Positions 34,464 to 43,245 of a stretch of DNA of 64,000 nt are shown piece by piece. The DNA lies in the NCBI RefSeq assembly GCF_001429165.1, contig NZ_LMIR01000001.1:890875-954874 (forward strand), read 5' to 3'. Numbering within the stretch: position 1 is the first letter of the stretch; each line of letters opens with the position of its first letter. Under the pieces are notes generated by a model. That model saw only the letters and a program-made list of their open reading frames with translations. It was not told where the DNA came from and made no database searches. The stretch is from Agromyces sp. Root81 (lineage in GTDB: Bacteria > Actinomycetota > Actinomycetes > Actinomycetales > Microbacteriaceae). The position numbers were made by a program, and so were the translations under genes.

Positions 34464-35365
34464 AGCGCGGCGAGCGCCCGCTCGGTGTCGACGGTGACCT
34501 GGGCGCGATGCTCGTCGCTGAGCGGGCCCCGCGGCGGACGCGTCGGCCCGCCGTAGGAGTTGCCGCAGATGTCCATCGAGAGCTTGATCGCCTGCACGAA
34601 CTCGGTGCGCGAGTCCCAGCGGAAGACGGCGACGAGCTGCGTGTAGAGCTCGCGCGCCTCGTGCCACTTGCCCTCGATGAGCAGGTTGTAGAGCTCGACC
34701 GCCTCCTTCGGGAAGGCGTTGGGGTAGCCGGCGAACCAGCCGACGGCACCGTTCACCATGAATTCGAAGAGCACGTCGTCGGCGCCCGCGATGATGTCGA
34801 TGTCGCAGCGTTCCTTGATCTCGTAGACCCGGCGCACGTCGCCCGAGAACTCCTTGATCGCCACGACCTCCGGGATCTCGGCGAGCTTCGCGACGAGCGA
34901 CGGCACGAGGTCGACCTTCGTGTCGAACGGGTTGTTGTACGCCATGATCGGCAGGCCGACCTTGGCGACCTCCTCGTAGTGCGCGATGACCTCGCCCTCG
35001 TTCGCACGGTAGAGCGTGGGCGGCAGCAGCAGCACGCCGTCGGCGCCGTCCTCGCGGGCCCACTCGGCCCACTTGCGTGCCTGGTGGCTGCCGACGCCGT
35101 GGGCGCCGGCGATGACGATGCCGCGCCCGTCGACGGCCTCGACGGCGACCTGGATCACCTTGCGCCGCTCCTCGTCGGTGAGCGATGAGTACTCGCCGAG
35201 CGAGCCGTTGGGGCCGACCCCGCGGCATCCGTTGCTCATCAGGAAGTCGACGTGCTCGGCGAACTTGTCGTAGTCCACCGCGAGTCCGGCGGGCGCCGAG
35301 TCGTCTTCGGTGAAGGCGAGCGTCGTGGCGACGACGACGCCGCCGAGGTCCATGGTGCTGGTCAT
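34451..35365 (-). CDS. DapA-family delta1-pyrroline-4-hydroxy-2-carboxylate deaminase
   Basis: Predicted to deaminate and open the pyrroline ring, giving alpha-ketoglutarate semialdehyde. The protein has 304 residues from ATG 35365, with GGAAG upstream. Dihydrodipicolinate-synthase-fold residues are visible: GPNGSLGEYSSLTDEER, Tyr143 (MAYNNPF) and the Schiff-base Lys171 (VAIKEFSGD). The family alone would not give the substrate; the neighbouring epimerase, dehydrogenase and semialdehyde dehydrogenase do. A promoter with an operator lies 40 bases upstream. Confidence 0.88.
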   Translation of the reverse strand: MTSTMDLGGVVVATTLAFTEDDSAPAGLAVDYDKFAEHVDFLMSNGCRGVGPNGSLGEYSSLTDEERRKVIQVAVEAVDGRGIVIAGAHGVGSHQARKWAEWAREDGADGVLLLPPTLYRANEGEVIAHYEEVAKVGLPIMAYNNPFDTKVDLVPSLVAKLAEIPEVVAIKEFSGDVRRVYEIKERCDIDIIAGADDVLFEFMVNGAVGWFAGYPNAFPKEAVELYNLLIEGKWHEARELYTQLVAVFRWDSRTEFVQAIKLSMDICGNSYGGPTRPPRGPLSDEHRAQVTVDTERALAALAAR

Positions 35366-35404
35366 CTGATCTTCCGTTTCTCTGGTCCGCTCTTCGCGGA
35401 TCGG

Positions 35405-35444
35405 TAATATGTCACATATTACTGCTGTGCCTCGACGGCGGCAA
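35405..35444 (-). promoter_or_regulatory. Operator palindrome (site 2) overlapping an internal operon promoter
   Basis: TAATATGTCACATATTA (35405-35421) is a perfect 8-1-8 palindrome. On the minus strand TAATAT (35416-35421) serves as a -10, exactly 17 bases after a -35-like TTGCCG (35439-35444). Transcription would begin near 35409, about 43 bases before the deaminase ATG. The first three bases of the site on the minus strand are also the TAA stop codon of the upstream oxidoreductase gene. Confidence 0.75.
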
Positions 35445-36864
35445 CCGTCGTTTCGGCATCATCGCGTCGAGCGGGCTCCGTGTCGATCACGGCGCTCCCC
35501 CGCCCGAGTGCCGCGACCTCGCCGAGCCGCACCGGCGCGAGCACCGGCCGGCGGTCGAATCCCTCCGGCGCTCCGCCGGCCTCCGCCACGATCGCCTCGA
35601 CGGCCCTGCCGCACGTGCGGCCCTGGCACGGGCCGAGCCCGGCCCGAGTCGCGAGCTTCATCGCCCGCAGCGGCGCATCGGCCCGATCGGCGATCGCGCG
35701 GCGCGTGACGTTCTCGCAGCGGCACACGACGGTGTCGTCGGCGAGCCACGAGGTCCAGCCCGGCCGGATGCCGTGGGCGCGTTCGAGCCGCGCCGCGAAG
35801 GCTCGCATGCGTCGCCGCACGGCGAGCGGACCGCTGATGCGTGCGTCGTCGCGCGCACCCCCCGCCGCGGCGAAGCCGGCTACGGCCCCTTCGGCGAGCG
35901 CGGCGTCCGCACCGCCGATGCCCGTGATCTCACCGGCCGCGTACACGCCGGCCACGCTCGTGCGCTGGGCCTCGTCGACGACGACGAATCGCCCGCGGCG
36001 ATCCCCCTCGATCGTGCACCCCAGGGCGATCGCGACCTCGAGGCGCGGCGTGAACCCGTGCCCGAGCGCCACGGCATCGCACGCGACCTCGCGCTCGGTG
36101 CCCGGAATGGGGCGCCACTCGGCATCGAGCGCGGCGATGACCACGCCTTCGACCCGGTCGGTGCCGAGCACCCGCACCACGCCGCTGCCGATCCGGTACG
36201 GAATGCCGTGCCGGGCCAGGGCGCCGACGTACTCGACGAGTTCGCCCGCCTTGCCGGCGAGCTGCCACGGCCGCGGCAGCCAGCCGGCCGCGAGCGCTCC
36301 GATGCGGGATGCCTCGTGCACGCCGACGACCTCGGAGCCCGCGACGGCGAGCGACTGCGCGACCGGCAGCAGGAACGGGCCCGCACCGCTCACGACCGTG
36401 CGCCGCCCGACCGTGACGCCGTCGCGCTTGGCGAGCGCCTGGGCCGCGCCCGCGGTCGTGACGCCCGGGAGGGTCCAGCCGGGCACGGGGAGGGCGAGAT
36501 CGTGGGCGCCCGTCGCGACGACCACGGCATCGGCCTCGATGTCGAGTGCGGCCCGCGCCGTGGCATCCGCTGGACCGACGACGGCCTGCAGCCGCACCAG
36601 GCCATCGGATGCCTCGACCGACCAGACGCTCGCACCGGTGTGCACCTCGGCGCGGTCGAGGACGCCTCGGAGCCGCTCGAACCGCGCCCAGCCGTGCTGG
36701 AGACGCCGGTCGGTGAGCTGCTCGTGATGCCGCCAGTACTGGCCGCCGAGCCGGCCGCCCTCGTCGAGCAGCGTGACGTCGGCTCCGGCGGCGAGGGCCG
36801 CCTGCGCGGCGGCGAGCCCGGCCGGACCGCCGCCGAGGATCGCGACCCGCTTGGCGCCGGTCAT
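35419..36864 (-). CDS. FAD/NAD-binding subunit with BFD-like [2Fe-2S] domain of D-hydroxyproline dehydrogenase
   Basis: The protein has 481 residues from ATG 36864 (ATGA overlap with the ferredoxin-like gene). It has an N-terminal dinucleotide fold (VAILGGGPAGLAAAQAAL), a second one (VVSGAGPFLLPVAQSL) and GVYAAGEITGIGGAD. A C-terminal BFD-type Fe-S domain carries VCRCENVTRRAI and GLGPCQGRTCG. In this three-gene dehydrogenase type the subunit passes electrons from the DAO-like subunit to the respiratory chain. The gene ends inside the site 2 operator. Confidence 0.88.
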   Translation of the reverse strand: MTGAKRVAILGGGPAGLAAAQAALAAGADVTLLDEGGRLGGQYWRHHEQLTDRRLQHGWARFERLRGVLDRAEVHTGASVWSVEASDGLVRLQAVVGPADATARAALDIEADAVVVATGAHDLALPVPGWTLPGVTTAGAAQALAKRDGVTVGRRTVVSGAGPFLLPVAQSLAVAGSEVVGVHEASRIGALAAGWLPRPWQLAGKAGELVEYVGALARHGIPYRIGSGVVRVLGTDRVEGVVIAALDAEWRPIPGTEREVACDAVALGHGFTPRLEVAIALGCTIEGDRRGRFVVVDEAQRTSVAGVYAAGEITGIGGADAALAEGAVAGFAAAGGARDDARISGPLAVRRRMRAFAARLERAHGIRPGWTSWLADDTVVCRCENVTRRAIADRADAPLRAMKLATRAGLGPCQGRTCGRAVEAIVAEAGGAPEGFDRRPVLAPVRLGEVAALGRGSAVIDTEPARRDDAETTVAAVEAQQ

Positions 36865-37103
36865 GCCCGCACCTCCCGCTCGACTCGGTCGCCGTCGACG
36901 GCCTCCCGCTGACACGCCCGCACTCCTTCGACGCCGTTCACGGTCACGAGGCAGTCGTGGCAGACGCCGATGCCGCAGAACACGCCGCGATCGCCGGTCT
37001 GCGCCGTGCGCCACGCGGTGCGGCCGGCGCCGATGAGCACGCCGGCGATGGTCTGGCCGTCGCGTCCCTCGATCGACTCGGCGTCGACGGTGATGCGGAT
37101 CAT
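36861..37103 (-). CDS. Small (2Fe-2S) ferredoxin-like subunit of D-hydroxyproline dehydrogenase
   Basis: The protein has 80 residues from ATG 37103. Cluster ligands are Cys43, Cys48, Cys51 (GVFCGIGVCHDCLV) and Cys64 (VRACQRE). This Fer2_4-type subunit sits between the two flavin subunits, overlapping both (ATGA each side), so all three should be made in equal amount and form one complex. Confidence 0.92.
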   Translation of the reverse strand: MIRITVDAESIEGRDGQTIAGVLIGAGRTAWRTAQTGDRGVFCGIGVCHDCLVTVNGVEGVRACQREAVDGDRVEREVRA

Positions 37104-38257
37104 GCGGTCTCCTGCAGGCTGGCCCGGCTCGGGAGGAACGGGGTCGGGTCGAGGGCGGTCGGTGCGCCGAGCACGGTGTGCGCGACGAGTTCGGCGGTGG
37201 CGGGAGCGAGGCCGATGCCCGCGCCCTCGTGACCGGTCGCGTGCACGAGCCCCGAGACCTCGGGATCGGCTCCGATGACCGGGAGGTGGTCGGGCGCGTA
37301 CGGGCGGAAGCCGAAGTAGCTGCGCAGCAGGGTCGTCTGCTCGAGGAACGGGAAGAGGCGCACCGCCTTCGCCGCGATGGCTGCAGCGGGGGCAACGCCC
37401 GGGTGCTCGTCGAAGCCGACCCGCTCACGACTCGAACCGATGAGCACGGTGCCGCCCGGAGTCGACTCGACGACCGTCGAGGTCTGCAGGGCGGCGTCGC
37501 CCGAGCCCACCGCGCCGACGTAGTCGCTGTCGTACACCTTGTGGAACACGCGCTGCGGCATCGGCGTCGTGACGAGGATCACTCCCCTGCGCGGCCGGAT
37601 GTCCAGGCGGGCGCCGAGCCGGGCGGCCACCTCGCCGGCCCACGGCCCGGCGCAGTTCACGACGACGTCGGCCTCGATCGGCCCGGCCGTCGTCATCACC
37701 CCGGAGAGCCGGCCCGGCCGACCGAGCGCGCCGGTCACCTCGCCGATCACGAGTCGGGCGCCGCCGCGCACCGCCGTGTCGAGCAGGGCCTGGGTCGCCG
37801 TCGACGGCTGCACCTGGGCGTCGTCGGGATAGTGCACCGCGTGCACGACCTCGCGCGACAGGAACGGCTCGGCCGCGGCGAGCGCCGCGACATCCAGCGC
37901 CTCCGCGCGGATGCCGGTGGCCCGCTGCGCGTCGGCGAACCGCTCGAGCGCCGCCTCGCCGCCGCCGAAGGCGACGACGATGCCGCCCTTCGCCTCGAAC
38001 TCCGTCGCCGGCTGCCCGTTCGGCCGGTCGGCGTCGAGCCGCTCGGCGAGCGCGCGCCACATCGCGTTCGAGGAGACGGCGAGGTCGGCCTCGGCGCCCG
38101 GCGCCTTGTCGCTGACGAGCAGGTTGCCTTCGCAGCGACTGGATGTCTCGCCGGCCACGCCCACCCGGTCGATCACGACGACCTCCGCGCCGCCCTCGAC
38201 GAGTGCGAGCGCGCACGCGGCACCCACGATGCCCGAACCGATCACCGCGACACGCAC
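37100..38257 (-). CDS. DAO-family FAD oxidoreductase, catalytic subunit of D-hydroxyproline dehydrogenase
   Basis: The protein has 385 residues from GTG 38257, with GAGGAGG upstream. The N-terminal FAD site is VIGSGIVGAACALALVEGG, followed by RVGVAGETSSRCEGN; the late FGFRPYAPDHLPVIG and GHEGAGIGLAPATAELV are typical of glycine/D-amino-acid oxidases. It should oxidise cis-4-hydroxy-D-proline to delta1-pyrroline-4-hydroxy-2-carboxylate. Assignment rests on the linked pathway; a general D-amino-acid or proline dehydrogenase is the alternative. Confidence 0.87.
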   Translation of the reverse strand: MRVAVIGSGIVGAACALALVEGGAEVVVIDRVGVAGETSSRCEGNLLVSDKAPGAEADLAVSSNAMWRALAERLDADRPNGQPATEFEAKGGIVVAFGGGEAALERFADAQRATGIRAEALDVAALAAAEPFLSREVVHAVHYPDDAQVQPSTATQALLDTAVRGGARLVIGEVTGALGRPGRLSGVMTTAGPIEADVVVNCAGPWAGEVAARLGARLDIRPRRGVILVTTPMPQRVFHKVYDSDYVGAVGSGDAALQTSTVVESTPGGTVLIGSSRERVGFDEHPGVAPAAAIAAKAVRLFPFLEQTTLLRSYFGFRPYAPDHLPVIGADPEVSGLVHATGHEGAGIGLAPATAELVAHTVLGAPTALDPTPFLPSRASLQETA

Positions 38258-38278
38258 GATGCACCTCCTCGTCGCAAG

Positions 38279-38989
38279 TCAACCACCGAGGTACGCCTCG
38301 ATGACACGCGGATCCTTCGCGAGTTCGGCGGCGGGCCCCTCGAGGGTCGCCCTCCCGGTCTCGACGACGTACGCGCGGTGGGCGATCTTCAGCGCTGCAC
38401 GCGCGTTCTGCTCGACGAGCAGCACGGTCGTGCCCGTCGCGTTGACCGCGGCGATGATCTCCATGACCTGCTTCACGACGAGCGGTGCGAGTCCCATCGA
38501 CGGCTCGTCGAGCAGCAGCAGCTTCGGCCCCCCGATCAGGGCCCGGCCGATCGCGACCATCTGCTGTTCGCCGCCGGAGAGCGTGCCGCCCTGCTGCGAG
38601 CGGCGCTCGGCGAGGCGCGGCATCATGGCGTACACCTCGTCGAGACGCGCTGCGATCGCCTTGGCGTCGCTCACGGTGTAGCCGCCGAGCAGCAGGTTCT
38701 CGTGCACCGTCATGGTCGAGAAGATCCGTCGTCCTTCGGGAACGTGGATGAGCCCGGCGGAGACGATGTCCCACGGCTTGGCCGTCGCGAGGTCCATCCC
38801 CTGCCAGGTCACCGAGCCCGAACGCGGGCGCACGAGCCCGGAGAGCATGTTCATGGTGGTCGACTTGCCGGCGCCGTTGTTGCCGAGCAGGCACACGATC
38901 TCGCCCTCGCCCACGGTGAAGCTCAGTTCACGGAGTGCGTGCACCCGGCCGTAGACGACATCCGCGTCCCGCACCTCGAGCGTCGTCAT
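38279..38989 (-). CDS. Branched-chain-type amino acid ABC transporter ATPase (LivF type)
   Basis: The protein has 236 residues from ATG 38989 (TGATG overlap with the LivG-type gene). It has Walker A GNNGAGKSTTM, signature LSGGEQQMVAIGRAL, Walker B LLLLDEPSMGLAP and the LivF-type HVPEGRRIFSTMTVHENLLLG. It is the second ATPase of the importer; it lies 21 bases upstream of the DAO gene, linking transport to catabolism in one transcript. Confidence 0.93.
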   Translation of the reverse strand: MTTLEVRDADVVYGRVHALRELSFTVGEGEIVCLLGNNGAGKSTTMNMLSGLVRPRSGSVTWQGMDLATAKPWDIVSAGLIHVPEGRRIFSTMTVHENLLLGGYTVSDAKAIAARLDEVYAMMPRLAERRSQQGGTLSGGEQQMVAIGRALIGGPKLLLLDEPSMGLAPLVVKQVMEIIAAVNATGTTVLLVEQNARAALKIAHRAYVVETGRATLEGPAAELAKDPRVIEAYLGG

Positions 38990-39831
38990 CACGCGTCCTC
39001 GCTCTCGTCGACGCCGAGGTAGGCCTCGATCACGGCGGGATCCCGCTTCACGACCTCGGGGGCGCCGTCGGCGATCTCCTTGCCGTAGTTCAGCACCACG
39101 ATGCGCTCGGCGAGTTCCATGACCAGTCCCATGTCGTGTTCGATGAGCACCACGGCGACGCCGAGCCCCCTGATCTTGCGGATGAGCCGCATGAGCGCCT
39201 GCTTCTCGTTGAAGTTCAGGCCCGCGGCGGGTTCGTCGAGCAGCAGGAGCTTCGGGCTCGTGGCCAGCGCCCTGGCGATCTCGACCCGCCGCTGCTCGCC
39301 GTACGGCAGCTGGGTGACGTAGAGCTGCTCGTCGTCCTCGAAGCCGACGAAGTCGAGCCATCCCCTCGCCTCCCGGACGCACGCCGCCTCGGCACGGCGG
39401 TAGCCGGGCGTGTGCAGCAGGGTCGCCCAGAATCCCTCGCGGAGGTTCGCGTGCATCGCGGTGGTGACGTTCTCGAGCACCGAGAGCTCGCGGAACAGCC
39501 GGAGGTTCTGGAACGTGCGGGCCATGCCCCATTTCGTCACCCGCGACGGGAGCACCCGGTAGAGGCCGAAGCTCTGGAGCAGGTTCACGAGTCCGAGCCT
39601 GCGCCAGAGTTCGGGTACGGCCCGCACGATCGCCTTGCCGTCGAAGACCACCGCGCCGGCGGTCGGCAGGTAGAAGCCGGAGATGCAGTTGAACGCGCTC
39701 GTCTTGCCGGCGCCGTTCGGGCCGATGACGGCGAGGATCTCGCCCTCGCGGACCTCGAAGCTGAGTCCGTCGACGGCCGTGACCCCGCCGAACTGCAGCC
39801 TGAGATCGCGGACCTCGAGCAGGGCGCTCAT
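38989..39831 (-). CDS. Branched-chain-type amino acid ABC transporter ATPase (LivG type)
   Basis: The protein has 280 residues from ATG 39831 (ATGA overlap). It has Walker A GPNGAGKTSAFN and the LivG-specific MARTFQNLRLFRELSVLENV. The signature is replaced by LPYGEQRRVEIARAL, as usual in LivG, followed by LLLLDEPAAGLNF. A stretch of about 20 residues before MARTFQN is longer than in E. coli LivG. Confidence 0.93.
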   Translation of the reverse strand: MSALLEVRDLRLQFGGVTAVDGLSFEVREGEILAVIGPNGAGKTSAFNCISGFYLPTAGAVVFDGKAIVRAVPELWRRLGLVNLLQSFGLYRVLPSRVTKWGMARTFQNLRLFRELSVLENVTTAMHANLREGFWATLLHTPGYRRAEAACVREARGWLDFVGFEDDEQLYVTQLPYGEQRRVEIARALATSPKLLLLDEPAAGLNFNEKQALMRLIRKIRGLGVAVVLIEHDMGLVMELAERIVVLNYGKEIADGAPEVVKRDPAVIEAYLGVDESEDA

Positions 39832-41000
39832 GCGCGGTCTCCTTCGTGTGCGTCGGTCGTCGGCGTGCCGTCGACCGACTCCATGATGCTCGCCGGCACG
39901 GCCGTCGCCTCGGTGAACGCCGGCGGGGTCGGACGGCTGCGCCGCAGCCAGGGCAGCACGGCGGTGGCCGGCCAGAGCCCCGACGGGCGGAACAGCATGA
40001 CGACGACGAGCAGCACGCCGAAGATGAGGTAGCGCCATTCGGCGAAGTCGCGCAGCAGCTCGGGTGCCAGCGACACGAACAGCGCGCCGATGATGACACC
40101 GGGCGTGGAGCCCATGCCGCCGAGCACCACGGCCATCAGGATGAGGGCCGAGTAGAGGAACTGGAAGCTGTTCGGGCTGATCGCCGACAGGTGCGTGGCC
40201 ATCAGCTGACCGGCCATGCCGGCCCAGACGGCGCCGATGATGTACGCCGAGATCTTGGCGATGTAGGTGTTGATACCCATCGCCTCAGCGGCGTCCTCGT
40301 CGTCGCGCACGGCCTTCCACGCCCGGCCGAGTCGGCCTTTCGCGAGGCGCCCGGCGCCGATCACGCCGACGACGATCACGACGAGCGCGACGAAGTAGTA
40401 GAACACCACGCGCTCGGGGAAGTCGATGCCGAGCAGCGAGAAGCCGTCGTCGAAGCTCCACGGCCCGAAGCTCCAGCTGGGGATGCCGTGGATGCCGGAG
40501 GGGCCGCCCGTGATCTTCAGGTTGTTGGCCGTGATGCGGATGATCTCGCCGAACCCGAGGGTGACGATCGCGAGATAGTCGCTGCGGAGGCGCAGGGTCG
40601 GTGCTCCGATGATGATGCCCGCCGTGATGCAGGCGATGATCGTCGCGATGAGCGCGGCCCACATCGGCCAGCCGAGCACCGTCGTGAAGATGCCGGAGAC
40701 GTAGGCGCCGACCGCGAAGAACGCGATGTAGCCGAGGTCGAGGAGCCCGGCGTAGCCGACCACGACGTTCAGGCCCATGCAGAGCATCACGTAGATGAGC
40801 GCACTCGTCGCGATCGACATCGTGTACCGGGAGGCATCCATGAACGGCAGCACGGCGACCAGGAGGACAGCCAGGAGACCGAGCGCGCGCATGAAGCCGC
40901 GCTGGGAGGTGAAGACGCCCTTCGGCGGCTGCGGCCGCTCGAACAGGGGCGCGGGGGCACGCAACGGCACGTGCTTCAGGGCGAGGTCGAGATCGCGCAC
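39828..41000 (-). CDS. Branched-chain-type amino acid ABC transporter permease (LivM type)
   Basis: About 390 residues from GTG 41000, chosen because AGAGGA sits eight bases upstream and it clears the LivH-type stop by four bases. A long cytoplasmic N-terminus is followed by about nine membrane segments and the LivM motif MGINTYIAKISAYIIGAVWAGMAGQLMA. It ends with a Thr/Asp-rich cytoplasmic tail. Confidence 0.9.
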   Translation of the reverse strand: MRDLDLALKHVPLRAPAPLFERPQPPKGVFTSQRGFMRALGLLAVLLVAVLPFMDASRYTMSIATSALIYVMLCMGLNVVVGYAGLLDLGYIAFFAVGAYVSGIFTTVLGWPMWAALIATIIACITAGIIIGAPTLRLRSDYLAIVTLGFGEIIRITANNLKITGGPSGIHGIPSWSFGPWSFDDGFSLLGIDFPERVVFYYFVALVVIVVGVIGAGRLAKGRLGRAWKAVRDDEDAAEAMGINTYIAKISAYIIGAVWAGMAGQLMATHLSAISPNSFQFLYSALILMAVVLGGMGSTPGVIIGALFVSLAPELLRDFAEWRYLIFGVLLVVVMLFRPSGLWPATAVLPWLRRSRPTPPAFTEATAVPASIMESVDGTPTTDAHEGDRA

Positions 41001-41004
41001 CAGG

Positions 41005-41895
41005 TCACATCCTCTCAACGACGCGGGCACCGAGCAGGCCCGTGGGTTTCAGCGTCAGGAACAGGATGAGGAACCCGAAGGCGAACACATCCCGCCATTC
41101 GCCGCCGAACCACGCCGAGCCGAAGGACTCGAGCATGCCGAGCAGCACGCCGCCGAGCATGGCGCCGTACAGGTTGCCGATGCCGCCGATGACCGCGGCG
41201 GTGAACGCCTTCAGCCCGATGATGAAGCCCATGAGGAAGTCGATCGACCCGTAGTAGGCCCCGGCCATGACACCGGCCGCTCCGGCGAGCGCGGAGCCGA
41301 TGAAGAACACCATCGCGATCACCCGGTCGACGTTGACGCCCATGAGCTGCGCGCCCGTCGGGTCGAGGGCGATCGCCCGCATCGCGCGGCCCTGCCGCGT
41401 GCGCTCCACGATGTGGGCGAGCACGAGCATGAGCACGGCGGCGATGACGACGAGCACGATCTGCGATGCCGTGACGCGCATGCCGAGCACGTCGAACCCG
41501 CTGGACTCCAGGCGGATGGGGAACGCCTCGGGGTTCGGGCCGAAGATCTGGCGCACGCCGTACTCGAGGGTGAACGAGACGCCGATCGCCGTGATGAGCA
41601 CCGCCAGCCGCGGGCTCCTGCGGAGCGGGCGGTACGCGATGCGTTCGATGCCCACGCCGATGAGGCCGGTGGTGACCATCGACAGCAGGAGCACGACGAG
41701 CAGGAGCGGGATCGACGTCTCGTTCGAGATGCCGAACGCCGAGAGCGTGAAGAACCCGACGAACGCGCCGAGCATGTAGATGTCGCCGTGCGCGAAGTTC
41801 AGGAGCTTGATGATCCCGTAGACCATGCTGTAGCCGAGCGCGACGAGGGCGTAGAACGATCCGACGATGAGACCGTTCCAGATGAGCTGCATCAT
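41005..41895 (-). CDS. Branched-chain-type amino acid ABC transporter permease (LivH type)
   Basis: The protein has 296 residues from ATG 41895 or ATG 41892 (MMQLIWNGLIVGSFYALVALG). It has LivH hallmarks GYSMVYGIIKLLNFAHGDIYMLGAF and MGVNVDRVIAMVFFIGSALAG, with eight or so membrane segments. Related Liv-type importers carry branched-chain amino acids, urea or amides; hydroxyproline as cargo is inferred from the operon. Confidence 0.92.
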   Translation of the reverse strand: MMQLIWNGLIVGSFYALVALGYSMVYGIIKLLNFAHGDIYMLGAFVGFFTLSAFGISNETSIPLLLVVLLLSMVTTGLIGVGIERIAYRPLRRSPRLAVLITAIGVSFTLEYGVRQIFGPNPEAFPIRLESSGFDVLGMRVTASQIVLVVIAAVLMLVLAHIVERTRQGRAMRAIALDPTGAQLMGVNVDRVIAMVFFIGSALAGAAGVMAGAYYGSIDFLMGFIIGLKAFTAAVIGGIGNLYGAMLGGVLLGMLESFGSAWFGGEWRDVFAFGFLILFLTLKPTGLLGARVVERM

Positions 41896-41951
41896 TGCAG
41901 AGGAGTTCCTTCCGACGAGTCGGGGCGGGGCCGGAGCCCCGCCCCGATGCG

Positions 41952-43133
41952 TCAACCCTGCAGGTCGTCCTCGAGGACGAACGCGCCGGTCGCGGGGTCG
42001 ATGGCGACGATCACGAATCCGCCGCCCGACAGGGTGTGGGTGTCCGTGAACGTGAGCGGTCCGGCGAAGGTGTCGAAGTCCTTCAGGCCCTCGAGACCGG
42101 CCACGACGTTGTCGAACTCGGTGTCGCCGGCATCCTCGATCGCCTGCGCCATCACGCGCACGGCGTCGTACGCCTGGGTCGAGTAGGGCCCGGGCGGGTC
42201 GCCGGCGAGCTCCTCGTAGTCGGCGATCCACTGGTCGGCACCCTCGATCATGTCGGGCGTCTGGGTGAAGGTGCCGACGACGTTGTCGATGTAGCCCTCA
42301 CCTGCGATCTCGGCGAACTTGGCGTCGACCGAGCCGTCGGCGACGAGGAACACGCCCTGGAACCCGGCGTCCTGCGACTGCCGGGCGATGAGGCCGCCCT
42401 CCTGGTAGTAGCCGGTCCAGTAGACGAGTGCGGGCTGCTGGCTCGCGAGCGTCGTCGCGACCGCGGAGTAGTCGTTCTCACCGGGGGTGATGGTCTCGTG
42501 CGCGACGACCTCGAGCCCGGCCGCGGTGGCCTGCTCGGTGAACGCCTCGGCGAGGTCGGCCGAGTAGCTCGTGGCATCGTCGACGACCGCGACGTTCGTC
42601 GCGCCGATCTGCTTGGCGTAGGTCACGGCGGCCTCGGCCTGCTGGTCGCCGGTGCCGTTGATGAGGAAGACGCCGGGCAGGCCCTGGTCGACGAGTTCGT
42701 TGGAGTTCGCCGCCGGGATCACCATCGGGATGCCCGCTTCGTCGAAGATCGGCAGCGTCGGCAGCGTCGCGCCCGAACAGTAGCCGCCGACCGAGGCGAC
42801 GATGCCGTCGGTGACGAGCTTGTTGGCGCCCGAGACGGCCGTCGTGGCATCGCATGCGTCGTCCTCGACGAGGAGCTCGAGGTCGCGGCCGAGCACGCCG
42901 CCCGCCGCGTTGATCTCGTTCACGGCGAGCTGGGCGCCGTTCTGCATGTAGACGCCGAAGGCCGATTCACTGCCCGAGAAGGGCGCGAGCATGCCGATCT
43001 TGATGGGTCCGTCATCGGTGGCTTCCGAGCCTCCGCCGGCGAGACCGCTCGAGCATCCCGCGGTCAGCGCGAGGACGCCGGCTGCGACGGCGACGTGGAG
43101 GAGGCGCTTGCGGCGCCGAGATCCGAACTGCAT
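41952..43133 (-). CDS. Branched-chain-type ABC transporter substrate-binding lipoprotein
   Basis: The protein has 393 residues from ATG 43133, with GGAGAG upstream. It has a signal peptide and lipobox ending at Cys27 (LTAGC). The periplasmic-binding-protein type I fold is seen in IKIGMLAPFSGSESAFGVYMQNG, NEINAAGGVLGRDLEL and YCSGATLPTLPIFDEAGIP. It is the first gene of the long transport-catabolism operon; its promoter contains operator site 3. Free hydroxyproline or proline is the probable ligand. Confidence 0.9.
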   Translation of the reverse strand: MQFGSRRRKRLLHVAVAAGVLALTAGCSSGLAGGGSEATDDGPIKIGMLAPFSGSESAFGVYMQNGAQLAVNEINAAGGVLGRDLELLVEDDACDATTAVSGANKLVTDGIVASVGGYCSGATLPTLPIFDEAGIPMVIPAANSNELVDQGLPGVFLINGTGDQQAEAAVTYAKQIGATNVAVVDDATSYSADLAEAFTEQATAAGLEVVAHETITPGENDYSAVATTLASQQPALVYWTGYYQEGGLIARQSQDAGFQGVFLVADGSVDAKFAEIAGEGYIDNVVGTFTQTPDMIEGADQWIADYEELAGDPPGPYSTQAYDAVRVMAQAIEDAGDTEFDNVVAGLEGLKDFDTFAGPLTFTDTHTLSGGGFVIVAIDPATGAFVLEDDLQG

Positions 43134-43175
43134 GTGACTCTCCTTCGAGTACGACAGTGCCTCATCGCCGGGCGG

Positions 43176-43214
43176 CGATATGTGACATATTACTGCCAGC
43201 GACGCTGCGCGCAA
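43176..43214 (-). promoter_or_regulatory. Operator palindrome (site 3) overlapping the promoter of the transport-catabolism operon
   Basis: TAATATGTCACATATCG as read on the minus strand (43176-43192). Its TAATAT (43187-43192) is a good -10, 16 bases after a -35-like TTGCGC (43209-43214). Transcription would begin near 43180, about 47 bases before the ATG at 43133. The GntR/FCD regulator gene ends just upstream at 43246. Confidence 0.75.
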
Positions 43215-43245
43215 GTCGGATCACCACGACGGGCGAGCGCCGGAT

